64,000 nucleotides of DNA from Pseudomonadota bacterium (GCA_018242295.1 JAFECE010000011.1:868001-932000), one strand, 5' to 3'; shown: positions 43,922-53,502, counted from the first letter of the stretch. The notes: generated from the letters alone by a model not told the origin. Made by a program: numbers and translations.

Positions 43922-45121
43922 ATGGCTGTTGCGACTGCAGGCAATCCACAGGCAAACCATGCCTCCTCGCAGCGTGCGGGTCCGCGCACGGCGGCGCCGC
44001 AGTCGGGGTTCGCTCCTTGGAAAAATCCGAGCCTGGCGCCGATCGTTCGCTTCGAGGGCATAACCAAGCAGTTCGACGATTTCGTTGCCGTCAACGATGT
44101 CACACTCGATATCTACGAAAAGGAATTCTTCGCGTTGCTCGGACCGTCAGGCTGCGGAAAGAGCACGCTGCTTCGCATGCTGGCGGGTTTCGAACGGCCG
44201 ACGCAAGGCAAGACGATCGTCGCCGGGCAAGACATCACGGACCTACCTCCCTATCAGCGCCCCGTGAACATGATGTTTCAATCGTATGCGCTCTTTCCGC
44301 ATATGACGGTCGAGGGCAACATCGGCTTCGGGCTTCGCCAGGAGGGGATGTTGCCCAAAAACAAGATTGCCGAACGTGTCGACGAAGCCATGGGCATGCT
44401 GGAGCTTCGCCAGTTCGCAAAGCGCAAACCGAACCAGCTGTCGGGCGGTCAGCAGCAACGCGTAGCGCTGGCGCGCGCGATCGCCAAGAAGCCGCGTATC
44501 GTATTGCTCGACGAGCCGCTCGGCGCTCTCGACAAGAAGCCGCGGCAGCAGGCGCAGTTCGAGCTGATGCGCATTCAGGAAACGACGGGCACGACCTTCA
44601 TCATCGTGACCCACGATCAGGAAGAGGCGATGACGGTCGCGAGCCGCATTGCCGTGATGGAGAAGGGCGTTCTCGTTCAGGTGGCGACGCCCGGCGATAT
44701 CTATGAGAACCCGAAGACCCGCTACATCGCAGGCTTTATCGGCGACGTGAACATCTTCGCAGGAACGGTAGCCGCGATCGGCGATGGTTGCATCGAGATC
44801 AACGCGAAGGACGGCTACCAATTCAAAACCCGGAGCTCGGAGCCGGTCACCATCGGTCAACAGGTGTGGTTGGCGCTCAGGCCGGAGAAGATCCGCATTG
44901 CGCATGAGCAGCCGGCGAGCGCGGTCAACGCCATTCCCGGCAAGGTCGAGGACATCGGCTATCTCGGCTCGATCTCGCATTACCATGTCCGCACTGCGCC
45001 AGGCGAACGCATAACGGCACTGCGCGCCAATGCTGCGCATACCGTCGAGCGGCCTATCAGCTGGGAAGACAGCGTCTGGCTCGACTGGCCGATCGACGCC
45101 GGCGTGGTTCTGACGGGCTGA
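43922..45121 (+). CDS. potG: Putrescine ABC transporter ATPase
   Basis: 399 residues from the ATG at 43922. An N-terminal extension of about 40 residues precedes the ATPase. Walker A is GPSGCGKST, the Q-loop is MMFQSYALFPHMTV, the signature is LSGGQQQRVALARAI, Walker B is RIVLLDEPLGALD and the switch His is in IVTHDQEEAM. The C-terminal TOBE region (LALRPEKIRI) is typical of PotA/PotG. One oddity is KKPRQQAQFEL after the D-loop, where KLR-Q is more usual. It energises PotHI. Confidence 0.93.
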   Translation: MAVATAGNPQANHASSQRAGPRTAAPQSGFAPWKNPSLAPIVRFEGITKQFDDFVAVNDVTLDIYEKEFFALLGPSGCGKSTLLRMLAGFERPTQGKTIVAGQDITDLPPYQRPVNMMFQSYALFPHMTVEGNIGFGLRQEGMLPKNKIAERVDEAMGMLELRQFAKRKPNQLSGGQQQRVALARAIAKKPRIVLLDEPLGALDKKPRQQAQFELMRIQETTGTTFIIVTHDQEEAMTVASRIAVMEKGVLVQVATPGDIYENPKTRYIAGFIGDVNIFAGTVAAIGDGCIEINAKDGYQFKTRSSEPVTIGQQVWLALRPEKIRIAHEQPASAVNAIPGKVEDIGYLGSISHYHVRTAPGERITALRANAAHTVERPISWEDSVWLDWPIDAGVVLTG

Positions 45122-45129
45122 GGCAAACG

Positions 45130-46032
45130 ATGAGTGCAAAGAGCAATAGCCTCGGACGCTGGTATGTGATTGCGGCTCCTTATTTGTGGCTGCTGATCTT
45201 CTTCCTCATTCCGTTCTTTATCGTCTTCAAGCTTTCGCTTTCCGACGTCGCGACGGCCATTCCGCCCTACACGCCGACGTTCAATTGGTCGGAGGGCATC
45301 GGGAAGTTCATCTCGCAGCTCGATTTCGAGAATTACACCTTCATTTTCGGCGATCCGCTTTACGTCAATGCCTACCTGTCGAGTTTGAAGATTGCAGCGA
45401 TCTCGACAATTCTGACGCTGCTTGTCGCTTACCCGATGGCTTACGGCATGGCGCGCGCGCCAAAATCCTGGCAGCCGACGCTGATGATGCTCGTCATACT
45501 GCCGTTCTGGACCTCGTTCCTGATCCGCATTTATGCCTGGATCGCGATCCTGAAGCCGGAAGGGTTTCTCACAATGTTCCTGATGAAGCTCGGCATCATC
45601 AGCGAGCCGCTGCAGATCATGAACACGACGACGGCTGTCTACATCGGCATCGTCTATTCGTATCTGCCCTTCATGATCCTGCCGCTGTATGCGAGTCTCG
45701 AAAAAATCAATCCATCATTGCTCGAAGCGGCTCAGGATCTCGGCTCGCGGCCGTGGCGGGCCTTTTGGCAGATCACCTTTCCGTTGTCGCTGCCCGGCGT
45801 TTTCGCGGGCTGCCTGCTCGTGTTCATTCCCGCCGTCGGCGAGTTCGTGATCCCCGATCTCTTGGGCGGGTCCGATACCTTGATGATTGGCAAGACGCTG
45901 TGGAACGAGTTCTTCAATAATCGCGATTGGCCCCTTGCATCGGCGGTGGCGGTCATCCTGTTGCTGGTGTTGACGATCCCAATCGTACTCTTCCAGCGCC
46001 AGCAGCAGATTGAGCGGGAGAGCGGCCGATGA
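45130..46032 (+). CDS. potH: Putrescine ABC transporter permease
   Basis: 300 residues with six membrane spans. PYLWLLIFFLIPFFIVFKLSLS opens the protein, and the EAA loop is EAAQDLGSRPWRAFWQITFPLSLPG, which contacts the ATPase. EFVIPDLLGGSDTLMIG is characteristic of PotB/PotH. It begins 8 nt after potG and overlaps potI by 4 nt (ATGA), so the operon is translationally coupled. Confidence 0.93.
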   Translation: MSAKSNSLGRWYVIAAPYLWLLIFFLIPFFIVFKLSLSDVATAIPPYTPTFNWSEGIGKFISQLDFENYTFIFGDPLYVNAYLSSLKIAAISTILTLLVAYPMAYGMARAPKSWQPTLMMLVILPFWTSFLIRIYAWIAILKPEGFLTMFLMKLGIISEPLQIMNTTTAVYIGIVYSYLPFMILPLYASLEKINPSLLEAAQDLGSRPWRAFWQITFPLSLPGVFAGCLLVFIPAVGEFVIPDLLGGSDTLMIGKTLWNEFFNNRDWPLASAVAVILLLVLTIPIVLFQRQQQIERESGR

Positions 46033-46853
46033 ATAAAAACTTCTCCTGGTTCAATCTGACGTCAATCACGTTCGGCTTCGCGTTCCTTTACATCCCGATC
46101 CTGCTCTTGGTGATCTTCAGCTTCAACGAGTCGAAGCTCGTTACGGTCTGGGCCGGCTGGTCGACGAAGTGGTACAGCGCGCTTCTCGAAAATCAGGCTT
46201 TGAAGGATGCCGCCTGGGTGACGATCCGCGTCGGGCTCATGTCTGCGACCGTTTCAACGGTTCTCGGCACGCTCGCCGCGATCACGCTGGTGCGGATGGG
46301 GCGTTTCCCCGGACGCACGCTTTTCTCGGGCATGATCTTCGCTCCTCTCGTTATGCCGGAAGTCATCATTGGTCTGTCGCTGCTACTGTTGTTCGTCGCC
46401 ATGGGGCTCGACCGCGGCTTCTGGACCATTACGCTCGCGCACATCACGTTCACCATGTGTTATGCGGCAGTCGTCGTGCAGGCGCGATTGCAGGACTTCG
46501 ACAAATCCGTCGAAGAGGCGGCGATGGACCTCGGCGCAACGCCGATCAACACCTTCTTCCAGGTAACGTTGCCGATCATCGCACCCTCCGTGATCTCCGC
46601 TTGGCTGCTATCGTTCACGCTATCGCTCGATGATCTCGTGATTTCGAGCTTTGCGACGGGGCCCGGTGCGACGACGCTGCCTATGAAGATCTACAGTCAG
46701 GTTCGACTCGGCGTGACTCCCGAAATCAACGCCATTTCGACGATCCTGATCGGCATTGTCACAATCGGCCTGCTGCTGGCGGCGTTCGTTACGAAGCGAC
46801 AAACGGAACGCGCGGAGCGAGAGCGGCGCAAGGCCTTCGGAGCTGCAGGCTGA
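46029..46853 (+). CDS. potI: Putrescine ABC transporter permease
   Basis: 274 residues. FGFAFLYIPILLLVIFSFNES is followed by the EAA loop EEAAMDLGATPINTFFQVTLPIIAP and SFTLSLDDLVISSFATGPGATTLPM, the PotC/PotI signature. It pairs with PotH to form the channel. Its start overlaps the potH stop by 4 nt, and puuB begins 55 nt downstream. Confidence 0.93.
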   Translation: MNKNFSWFNLTSITFGFAFLYIPILLLVIFSFNESKLVTVWAGWSTKWYSALLENQALKDAAWVTIRVGLMSATVSTVLGTLAAITLVRMGRFPGRTLFSGMIFAPLVMPEVIIGLSLLLLFVAMGLDRGFWTITLAHITFTMCYAAVVVQARLQDFDKSVEEAAMDLGATPINTFFQVTLPIIAPSVISAWLLSFTLSLDDLVISSFATGPGATTLPMKIYSQVRLGVTPEINAISTILIGIVTIGLLLAAFVTKRQTERAERERRKAFGAAG

Positions 46854-46908
46854 GGATGTCCCGTGGGATTTGTGTTTCGCCGCTCGGCGCGCTAAGCAGC
46901 GGCTTATC

Positions 46909-48186
46909 GTGACAGCTCAAGATTACATACGCTCGTACTACGCCGCGACCGCAAACGACCAGACGCGCTTTCCGGCGCTCGAAGGTACGGTCAAGGCGGA
47001 CGTGTGTGTCATCGGTGGTGGCTTTTCAGGAGTTGCGACGGCGCTGACGATGGCCGAGCGTGGCCGCTCCGTCGTGCTGCTCGAAGCCAAGCGCATCGGC
47101 TGGGGTGCGTCGGGTCGCAACGGCGGCCAGATGATCGGGGGCATTAGCGGCGAAGCGACGATCAAGCAGCAGCTTGGCGCGGCGGGTGCTAAGCTCGTTC
47201 GCGACATTCGCTATCGCGGTCACGAGATCATCGAAGGCCGGATCGCGAAATACGGCATCGCCTGCGATCTGCAATACGGCTGGATGGAAGTTGCGGCGCG
47301 TCCGCGTCACATGGATCATATGCGCTCCTACGTCGAGGAGCGCGTCAAGGACGGCGACGGCGGCGGGCTCGAAATCGTCGAAGCTGCCGGAATGCCAAGC
47401 GTGCTCGGCACCAATTCCTACTACGGCGGCTACATCGACCGGCGCAGCGGACATTTACATCCGCTCAATCTCTGTCGGGGTGAAGCCCATGCTGCGGCGG
47501 CGCACGGAGCACAGATCTTCGAAAATTCCACCGTCATCAGCCTTGGTGGCGGTGCGAAGCCCTGGGTTCAGACCGACCGCGGCCGGGTCGAAGCGGGCTC
47601 CGTCGTCATCGGCGGCGAGATTTTCAATCGTTTCGGGCAGCGAGGGCTCAAGGGATTGATGCTGCCTGCCGGTAGCTACATCATCGCCACTGAGCCTCTG
47701 ACCGGCAGCGAGATGGCGACGGTCGATCCGCAAAACCTCGCGGTCGCCGACAGCAACGTCGTGCTCGATTATTTCCGGATGTCGGCGGATCGGCGCATGC
47801 TCTTCGGCGGCCGCTGTAATTACACCAACCGCGATCCGCCGGACATCGCCGCCGTCATGCGCCCGCGCATGATCGAGATCTATCCGCAGTTGAAGGATGC
47901 GCGGATTGAGTTTTCGTGGGGCGGGACTATCGCCATTGTCGTCAATCGCGTGCCGGCTATCGGGCGGCTCGCACCGAACCTCTATTATCTGCAGGGGTAT
48001 TCGGGACACGGCGTCAACGCCACGCACATCGCGGCGGAAATCGTCTCGGATGCGATCTGCGGGACGATGGAGCAATTCGATCTGTTCGATCGGATCAAGC
48101 ACGTGCGGCTGCCGCTAAGCGAGGTCGCCGGCAACTACATGCTGGCGCTGGGCATGCTCTATTACCGCATTCGCGATCTGCTTTAG
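46909..48186 (+). CDS. puuB: FAD oxidoreductase, probable gamma-glutamylputrescine oxidase
   Basis: 425 residues from a GTG at 46909, which gives the length usual for PuuB; the in-frame extension from 46756 lies in potI. The FAD-binding Rossmann motif is DVCVIGGGFSGVATALTMAERG, then the DAO-family VVLLEAKRIGWGASGRNGGQ. RRMLFGGRCNYTNRDPPD and QGYSGHGVNATHIAAEIV close the flavin site. It oxidises the glutamylated putrescine made by PuuA. Other parts of the pathway (puuC, puuD) are not in the window. Confidence 0.87.
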   Translation: MTAQDYIRSYYAATANDQTRFPALEGTVKADVCVIGGGFSGVATALTMAERGRSVVLLEAKRIGWGASGRNGGQMIGGISGEATIKQQLGAAGAKLVRDIRYRGHEIIEGRIAKYGIACDLQYGWMEVAARPRHMDHMRSYVEERVKDGDGGGLEIVEAAGMPSVLGTNSYYGGYIDRRSGHLHPLNLCRGEAHAAAAHGAQIFENSTVISLGGGAKPWVQTDRGRVEAGSVVIGGEIFNRFGQRGLKGLMLPAGSYIIATEPLTGSEMATVDPQNLAVADSNVVLDYFRMSADRRMLFGGRCNYTNRDPPDIAAVMRPRMIEIYPQLKDARIEFSWGGTIAIVVNRVPAIGRLAPNLYYLQGYSGHGVNATHIAAEIVSDAICGTMEQFDLFDRIKHVRLPLSEVAGNYMLALGMLYYRIRDLL

Positions 48187-48192
48187 CCGGGC

Positions 48193-48834
48193 TCACCAGC
48201 GCAAGAAGCGCGATCCGGCGAGGGCGCCTATGGCGGTCATCACGACGGTACCGATCGTGTACCAGGCCGCGAGAAAGAGCGGGCTGTCGTCGGGGCAGTG
48301 GCTGGCGTAGAGCGTCGCGGCGATGCCTGCGGATAGCAGGCCTCCAACGGCTCCTGCGATCGCCGGGTTCGCCGGGGCGCCCTGATGCAGCGCATAGAGC
48401 ACGGCCACCAACGGCGCCAACGATAGAAGCGGGATGACGATGAGGCAGGCCATGGCGTTCTGGCCGATCATCCGCGCGTGCCATTGATCGGGGGGCACGG
48501 AGACAAGCTCGAGGAGAATGGCGACGAGAAGCAATGCGGGGGCCAGCGCCAGCCACCAGAGTTTCTTGCCGGGTTCAAAATCCGGTCGCGACAGTCCGCG
48601 AACGAGGACGTAGGCGGGAATTGCAAGGCTCAGTGTCAGCACGAATTTGAAGACGAAGCGCAGCGAAGACACCATCGACTCCGCGAAGTTGTCACGGACG
48701 CCAAGGGCCCAGAGGAAGAGCAGACCGGAGATCAAGGCACCTACCCCGACCGCAATCGCAACCGTCCGCGCAATCGGCGGCTCGACGCTTTTGGCATCGG
48801 CAGCAAGGGCATTGATGAGGTCGTCCGTCTTCAT
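48193..48834 (-). CDS. NrsF-family anti-sigma factor (DUF1109)
   Basis: 213 residues with six membrane spans and a short N-terminal cytosolic tail (MKTDDLINALAADAKSVEPPIART), the part that binds the sigma factor in NrsF proteins. Characteristic segments are RFVFKFVLTLSLAIPAYVLVRGLSRP and SHCPDDSPLFLAAWYTIGTVVMTAIGALAGSRFLRW, whose Cys-Pro is conserved in the family. Its start overlaps the sigma gene by 4 nt. It likely holds the ECF factor inactive until metal or redox stress. Confidence 0.9.
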   Translation of the reverse strand: MKTDDLINALAADAKSVEPPIARTVAIAVGVGALISGLLFLWALGVRDNFAESMVSSLRFVFKFVLTLSLAIPAYVLVRGLSRPDFEPGKKLWWLALAPALLLVAILLELVSVPPDQWHARMIGQNAMACLIVIPLLSLAPLVAVLYALHQGAPANPAIAGAVGGLLSAGIAATLYASHCPDDSPLFLAAWYTIGTVVMTAIGALAGSRFLRW

Positions 48835-49388
48835 AATTTCTTCTCTTGATAGGTATCGGCAAGCGCCTTCAGGCTTCGGTGCAACGCGACGCGAACGGCG
48901 ACTTCGCTCATTCCAAGGCGCTGCGCCACGTCGCGGGCCGATTGCCCGTCGATGCTGATCGATTGGACGATGTCGCGGTTCTTGCCGGAAAGGCGGCCAA
49001 GGACGCGTTCGACATCGTGGGCATCGATCGAAGCCTGCTGATCTTCGCCCTCGAATTCGAATTCACTCAGATCCACCGGAACTTCGGGGCGACGGCCGCG
49101 CCGCCGCAGGTCGTCGATCATCTTGTTGCGGACAATTGCCATCACCCACGGGCCGAGCGACATCGTCTGGTCCCAAGTGTGCCGCTTCAGATGGATCGCG
49201 AGCAGCGCGTCTTGCACCACGTCCTCCACATCTTCGCGCGGCACGCCGACGCCCGCGAAGCCTCGGCGGACAACGCCTCTCAAGACCGGCGAAAGCTCGG
49301 ACAACAGCCGACGGTAGGCTGCTTGATCGCCCGCAATTGCGGAACGCATCAAGTCGGTCCACTCAGCGTCGCGAGCCTTCCGGTCCAA
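48831..49388 (-). CDS. sigF: ECF sigma factor of the SigF (NrsF-partnered) type
   Basis: 185 residues from a TTG at 49388, with GAGAAGG upstream. Region 2 is REDVEDVVQDALLAIHLKRHTWD...WVMAIVRNKMIDDLRRRGR, and region 4 is RVLGRLSGKNRDIVQSISIDGQSARDVAQRLGMSEVAVRVALHRSLKAL. It is co-transcribed with the anti-sigma gene. In Caulobacter the matching pair controls a small set of genes induced by chromium and cadmium. No other target is visible nearby. Confidence 0.9.
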   Translation of the reverse strand: MDRKARDAEWTDLMRSAIAGDQAAYRRLLSELSPVLRGVVRRGFAGVGVPREDVEDVVQDALLAIHLKRHTWDQTMSLGPWVMAIVRNKMIDDLRRRGRRPEVPVDLSEFEFEGEDQQASIDAHDVERVLGRLSGKNRDIVQSISIDGQSARDVAQRLGMSEVAVRVALHRSLKALADTYQEKKL

Positions 49389-49409
49389 AATTACGCCTTC
49401 TCAGTTGTC

Positions 49410-49435
49410 TTCGACGGCTGGCGGAGGAATGTTAC
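49410..49435 (-). promoter_or_regulatory. Candidate SigF-type promoter of sigF-nrsF
   Basis: On the minus strand GTAACA is followed after 16 nt by CGAA. As remembered, the Caulobacter SigF promoter motif is GTAACC-N16-CGAA. The -10 element lies 22 nt before the TTG start, implying a short leader and autoregulation. Confidence 0.55.
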
Positions 49436-49549
49436 GTGCGACCAAATATTATTAATGCGATTTCCAGGTCGGCACGCCGATCCGCTCGCTCTGCCGCATA
49501 TGGCAGGGGCGGGACATCGTGCGCAAGATGCGAAAAACAGCCTGCCTGG

Positions 49550-49936
49550 TCAGCCGGGAGGCAGCCAGATCCAGAGGATGGCGACGTAGGTGAGGCCGTG
49601 CAGCATCTGATCGAGCCCAAGCGCCCACCAGAAGTATTTGTCCTTAGGCGTCCAACCTTCGCGGCGGACGATCTGCTCCTTCGTCCAGTCGATATGATAG
49701 TGAAGGACGAATTCCCCGGCGAGCAGGGCGGCCGCGAGGCCCGGGCCGCCGCCCGTAAAAAGCAAAAAGACAGGCGCCGTCAATAGGATGTGAATGAGCG
49801 CGTGCCAGAGCCCACCCGGCGCGCCGTAGGATCCTTTCTGGCGGAAGATCAGGTCCGTCTGCAGGATAAAATCGGCGACCGCATGCTTGACGAGAAGATA
49901 TGTGATTGCGGCCAGCGCCGCGTGAACGGGTGACAT
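49550..49936 (-). CDS. DUF3307-family membrane protein
   Basis: 128 residues from the ATG at 49936. VKHAVADFILQTDLIFRQKGSYG...LWHALIHILLTAPVF and LLAGEFVLHYHIDWTKEQIV form the DUF3307 signature, with conserved His and Asp residues in membrane-adjacent positions. WTPKDKYFWWALGLDQMLHGLTYVAI ends it. Four membrane spans are likely. Function is unknown. It has no obvious operon partner. Confidence 0.8.
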   Translation of the reverse strand: MSPVHAALAAITYLLVKHAVADFILQTDLIFRQKGSYGAPGGLWHALIHILLTAPVFLLFTGGGPGLAAALLAGEFVLHYHIDWTKEQIVRREGWTPKDKYFWWALGLDQMLHGLTYVAILWIWLPPG

Positions 49937-50067
49937 GGGCTTCCATCGCTGCCTGGCCGGCAATCAGCGCGCCCGGTTGTTCCGGAAGTTCGCTGCTGGT
50001 CGCCAACCTACTTCCCCGGGGCCTTTTTAGCGCAACCGAACTCCGGGAGATGTCACCTAGGGAACAG

Positions 50068-50098
50068 CGGTCTGCACAACTCGGTGCCGTGCAGACCG
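50068..50098. other. Perfect inverted repeat
   Basis: CGGTCTGCAC (50068-50077) and GTGCAGACCG (50089-50098) form a 10-bp stem with an 11-nt loop between the oxidoreductase and DUF3307 genes. A TTTT follows on the plus strand, whereas the gene ending here is on the minus strand. It works poorly as a terminator in the needed direction, though the stem may protect or end the transcript. Confidence 0.55.
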
Positions 50099-50127
50099 TT
50101 TTCCTGTTTGACCGATATCCGTGCCGC

Positions 50128-52275
50128 TCAGTTCACGCGCTGGACTTCGACGAGATTGTCCGAGAACGTCGGGGCACGGCCGAGGCCGCTCCAGGCGTCG
50201 GACGAGATGGAGTTGACGGACCCGTCGGAGCGGTTGAGCGACCGCCAATAGCCGAGGGTGGCGACGACGATGCCGGGCGTGACGTCATCCGTCACACGCG
50301 CGACGCCTTCGAAGTCACCGCGCTCGTTCTGCACACGCACCGGATCGCCTTCGCGGATGTTCCGCTTGGCAGCATCGACCGGCGAAATCATCACGAACTG
50401 CTCGCCTTGGATTTTGATCTTGTGCGGCTCGTTGGCGTAGCAGGAGTTCAGGAAGGCGTGGCTCTTCGGTGAGATGATGTTGAGCGGATAGCGCTTTGCA
50501 AGTTCCGGGTTGGTCTCCGGAGATTCGCGAACCGGCACGTAGCCGGGCAGCGGATCGACAGGTTCGCCCGATTGCTCGCCGTCGTACATGGCCCGGAAGG
50601 GACCGGCGACGAAGTTCTTTGCATCGTGCAACAGCAGTTCGACTTTGCCTGAAGGCGTCGGGAACTTGCCCTCGCTGTGCGGTGTGCGCGTATCTGCCGA
50701 GCCGACATCGATTTTGTAGTACCCGTGCTTCTTGAAGTACTCCATGTCGACGCCGCCCATCTTCGGATCGGTCCAGTTGATGTATTCGGCGCAGAGCTCG
50801 CTGTCCGTCATTTTGAAGACAGGGTCATCGAACCCCATCTCCTTGGCGAGCAGGCGCCACATCTCGCTCGTCGGCTTGCATTCGCCCGGTGGGTCGATCG
50901 CCTTTTCATTATACGTCAAGTAGAAGTGGCCCCACGACCACATCATGTCTTCGGCCTCGCCCGCCATGGCGGACGGCAGGATGATATCGGCATATTTCGC
51001 CGTGTCGGTGATGAAGTGTTCGGCGACGACCGTGAACAGGTCTTCGCGCTGCAACCCTTCGACGATCTTGTTGGTCTCGGGCGACTGGCTGACGGGATTG
51101 GTGCAGAAGACGAACATGCTCTTGATCGGTGGATCGAGCTTCATCTCGCCGTTGAGTGCCTGGCCGAGACGCAGGTTGTTGACGACGCGCGTGCCGGGCT
51201 TGATCCAGTCGGGCCGTGCGGCCTTCACCCAATCGATAGGGAAGTCCCACAGCGGCAGTTGCAGCATGCCGCCGCCGACGTGGCGCCACGAACCGCAGAC
51301 TGCCGGGATTGCGTAAACAGCACGCGCCGCTTGCGCGCCGCCGGCCGAGCGTTCGATCGCGACGCCGATGCGGATGGCGGACGGCTGCGAGGTCGCGAAT
51401 TCGCGCGCGAACTTGGCGACGTCGGCTGCTTTGACGCCCGTAACGCGCTCGACGTATTCGAGTGTGAATTCGGCTGCGCGAGCTTTGAGCTCGGGGAAGC
51501 CGTGCGTGTGATTATCGACGTAGTCCTGGTCGATCAGGTCTTGCTCGACCATCGAATTGATGATGCCGAGCGCCAGCGCTCCGTCAGTGCCGGGCTTCGG
51601 GCAAATGTGCCAGTCGCCGGCCTTTGCGGTGCGGGACTTGTAAGAGTCGACGACGACAACTTTTGTGCCGCGCTTCTGCGCTTCGAGCACGAAGGGCCAA
51701 TGATGCAGGTTCGTCGAGATCGAATTGCAGGCCCAGATCACGATGTACTTGCTGTGCACGAAGCTTTCCGGATCGACGCCGCCGGTGGGGCCGTGCGTCA
51801 GAAGCCACGCCGTCGACGAGCCCGACGTGCAGTAGGTCTTCTCATTCACCGTCGAGCCGAGGCGGTTGAAGAACGGGTCGCCGGAGTTGATGCCCTGCAC
51901 GAGGCCCATATTGCCAAGGTAGCTTTGCGGCATGATCGCCTGAGCGCCGTAGGTCGCAATGATCTCGCGCCAGCGCGTGCCGATCTCGGAGATGGCCTCA
52001 TCCCAGGTGATGCGTTCGAAGTTGTTGCCGCCATTCGGACCCGAGCCCTTCGGGCCAACGCGGCGGAGCGGATACATCAGCCGGTCCGGGTTGACGTGAT
52101 GATCGGCGAAATCCTTGAGCTTCACACAGAGACCGCCGCGCGTGATGGGGTGGTCCTTGTTGCCGCGAACATCGACCAACCGGCCGTCCTGGACCTCGTA
52201 GATCATTGCGCATGTGTCCGGGCAATCGTGCGGACACGCACCGAAAAACTTCTCGCGGACCGGTTCGTCGTTCAT
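50128..52275 (-). CDS. Molybdopterin oxidoreductase (DMSO reductase superfamily)
   Basis: 715 residues without a Tat signal, so probably cytosolic. The N-terminal 4Fe-4S site is CPHDCPDTCAM...GGLCVK. TYCTSGSSTAWLLTHGPTGG places a Ser or Cys near the metal; the ligand is not certain. NPVSQSPETNKIVEGL and DTAKYADIILPSAMAGEAEDMMWS are cofactor-binding blocks. The C-terminal molydop_binding domain has NIISPKSHAFLNSCYAN and NIREGDPVRVQNERGDFEGVARV. The subgroup is the one often annotated as formate-dehydrogenase-like or anaerobic dehydrogenase. The substrate is unknown, and no partner subunit is adjacent. Confidence 0.85.
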   Translation of the reverse strand: MNDEPVREKFFGACPHDCPDTCAMIYEVQDGRLVDVRGNKDHPITRGGLCVKLKDFADHHVNPDRLMYPLRRVGPKGSGPNGGNNFERITWDEAISEIGTRWREIIATYGAQAIMPQSYLGNMGLVQGINSGDPFFNRLGSTVNEKTYCTSGSSTAWLLTHGPTGGVDPESFVHSKYIVIWACNSISTNLHHWPFVLEAQKRGTKVVVVDSYKSRTAKAGDWHICPKPGTDGALALGIINSMVEQDLIDQDYVDNHTHGFPELKARAAEFTLEYVERVTGVKAADVAKFAREFATSQPSAIRIGVAIERSAGGAQAARAVYAIPAVCGSWRHVGGGMLQLPLWDFPIDWVKAARPDWIKPGTRVVNNLRLGQALNGEMKLDPPIKSMFVFCTNPVSQSPETNKIVEGLQREDLFTVVAEHFITDTAKYADIILPSAMAGEAEDMMWSWGHFYLTYNEKAIDPPGECKPTSEMWRLLAKEMGFDDPVFKMTDSELCAEYINWTDPKMGGVDMEYFKKHGYYKIDVGSADTRTPHSEGKFPTPSGKVELLLHDAKNFVAGPFRAMYDGEQSGEPVDPLPGYVPVRESPETNPELAKRYPLNIISPKSHAFLNSCYANEPHKIKIQGEQFVMISPVDAAKRNIREGDPVRVQNERGDFEGVARVTDDVTPGIVVATLGYWRSLNRSDGSVNSISSDAWSGLGRAPTFSDNLVEVQRVN

Positions 52276-52431
52276 TCACTTCCTCCAGTGGATGCCGGCC
52301 GTTTTCCGGCCTGTTCTGATGCGGCAATTTGGCATCGAATTGGAGGAGCGTCCAATCGAAAGAACGTATGGCCAACCTGTTCGGGCATGCCCGGAGGCGG
52401 TCAGGCATTTTGCCCAGTCAATCCAAGCTCG

Positions 52432-53502
52432 TCAGGGCACATCGGGCGCGGCGCAGGCATCCTCATAGCGATGTTTTCGGCCGTCGCGATCGGTGAACGT
52501 GTTGACGCCGTCGTCGCCCGCTCCCGAGTGGCGTTCGATCGGTACCTTGCCGAAAGCGCCGGGGAGATCGAGAACGTACGTTGGAAGCGCCAAGCCTGAG
52601 ACCCGCTGGCGCAAAGCGGCCATCAAAGCGCGTCCTTCGGCGATGGTCGTGCGGAAGTGGGCGGTGCCGGGGGCCAAGTCACCGTGATGGAGGTAATAGG
52701 GCTTCACCCGCAGCTCGACGAGGCGGCGCATGAGGGCTTCGAGCGTCTCGACATTGTCGTTGACGCCTTTCAGCAGCACGGTCTGACTGACGAGCGGCAG
52801 GCCCGCATCGACGAGCCGGACAATCGCCTGGCTTGCCGGGCCTTCGAGTTCGCGCGCGTGGTTCGTGTGCAGGCCGATGAAAACGGTCTTCGACGTCGCT
52901 TTCAAGGCTGCGATGAGTTCGTCGCTGACGCGGTCGGGATCAACGACAGGTACGCGCGTGTGCCACCGGAGTATTTTGACGTGCTGGATCGCAGATAATG
53001 CGCCGGTCACCTCGCGGATGCGGCGCGGCGAGAGGATAAACGGATCGCCTCCCGTCAAAATGACTTCCCAGATGTTCGGATTGGCGGCGATGTAGTCCAG
53101 GGCTGCGGCCAGGTCGTCGGCTGACAGCATTTCGCCGTTTGTGGGGCCGACCATTTCGCGGCGGAAGCAGAAGCGGCAATAGACGGGACAGACGCTCGCA
53201 ATTTTGAGAAGCACCCGGTCGGCGTAGCGGTGAACGATCCCAGGCACGGGGCTTTTGAGGTGATCGCCTATCGGATCGGCTTCTTCCCGAGGATGCGTCG
53301 TGAGTTCATCGGCGCTGGGGACGAACTGGCGAGCGATCGGATCATCGGCTGCGTTGGGATTGATCAGGTTCGCGATGACGGGTGTCAGTGCGATGGCATA
53401 GCGCTGAGCGACCTCCCTCAACGCGTCGCGGTCATCGTCCGAGACGAGTTTTGCAGCGATCAGATCATCGATGGACGTGAGCTTCTTTTCGATGAGCGTC
53501 AT
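52432..53502 (-). CDS. epmB: EF-P beta-lysylation radical SAM enzyme (lysine 2,3-aminomutase family)
   Basis: 356 residues from the ATG at 53502; the ORF extends upstream without support. It converts lysine to beta-lysine for attachment to EF-P. The radical SAM cluster is CPVYCRFCFRRE. DDLAAALDYIAANPNIWEVILTGGDPFILSPRRI and ILRWHTRVPVVDPDRV are the KamA-type core. TNHARELEGPA and YYLHHGDLAPGTAHFR complete the PLP site. It lacks the long C-terminal zinc domain of clostridial KamA, as EpmB does. epmA and efp lie within 2 kb. Its start overlaps the GFA gene by 4 nt. Confidence 0.92.
   Translation of the reverse strand: MTLIEKKLTSIDDLIAAKLVSDDDRDALREVAQRYAIALTPVIANLINPNAADDPIARQFVPSADELTTHPREEADPIGDHLKSPVPGIVHRYADRVLLKIASVCPVYCRFCFRREMVGPTNGEMLSADDLAAALDYIAANPNIWEVILTGGDPFILSPRRIREVTGALSAIQHVKILRWHTRVPVVDPDRVSDELIAALKATSKTVFIGLHTNHARELEGPASQAIVRLVDAGLPLVSQTVLLKGVNDNVETLEALMRRLVELRVKPYYLHHGDLAPGTAHFRTTIAEGRALMAALRQRVSGLALPTYVLDLPGAFGKVPIERHSGAGDDGVNTFTDRDGRKHRYEDACAAPDVP

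Noticed and set aside
50677-52599. 640-codon open frame on the plus strand
   Set aside because: It lies antisense to the molybdopterin oxidoreductase, whose iron-sulfur and cofactor motifs are clear. Long antisense frames are expected from high-GC codon bias.
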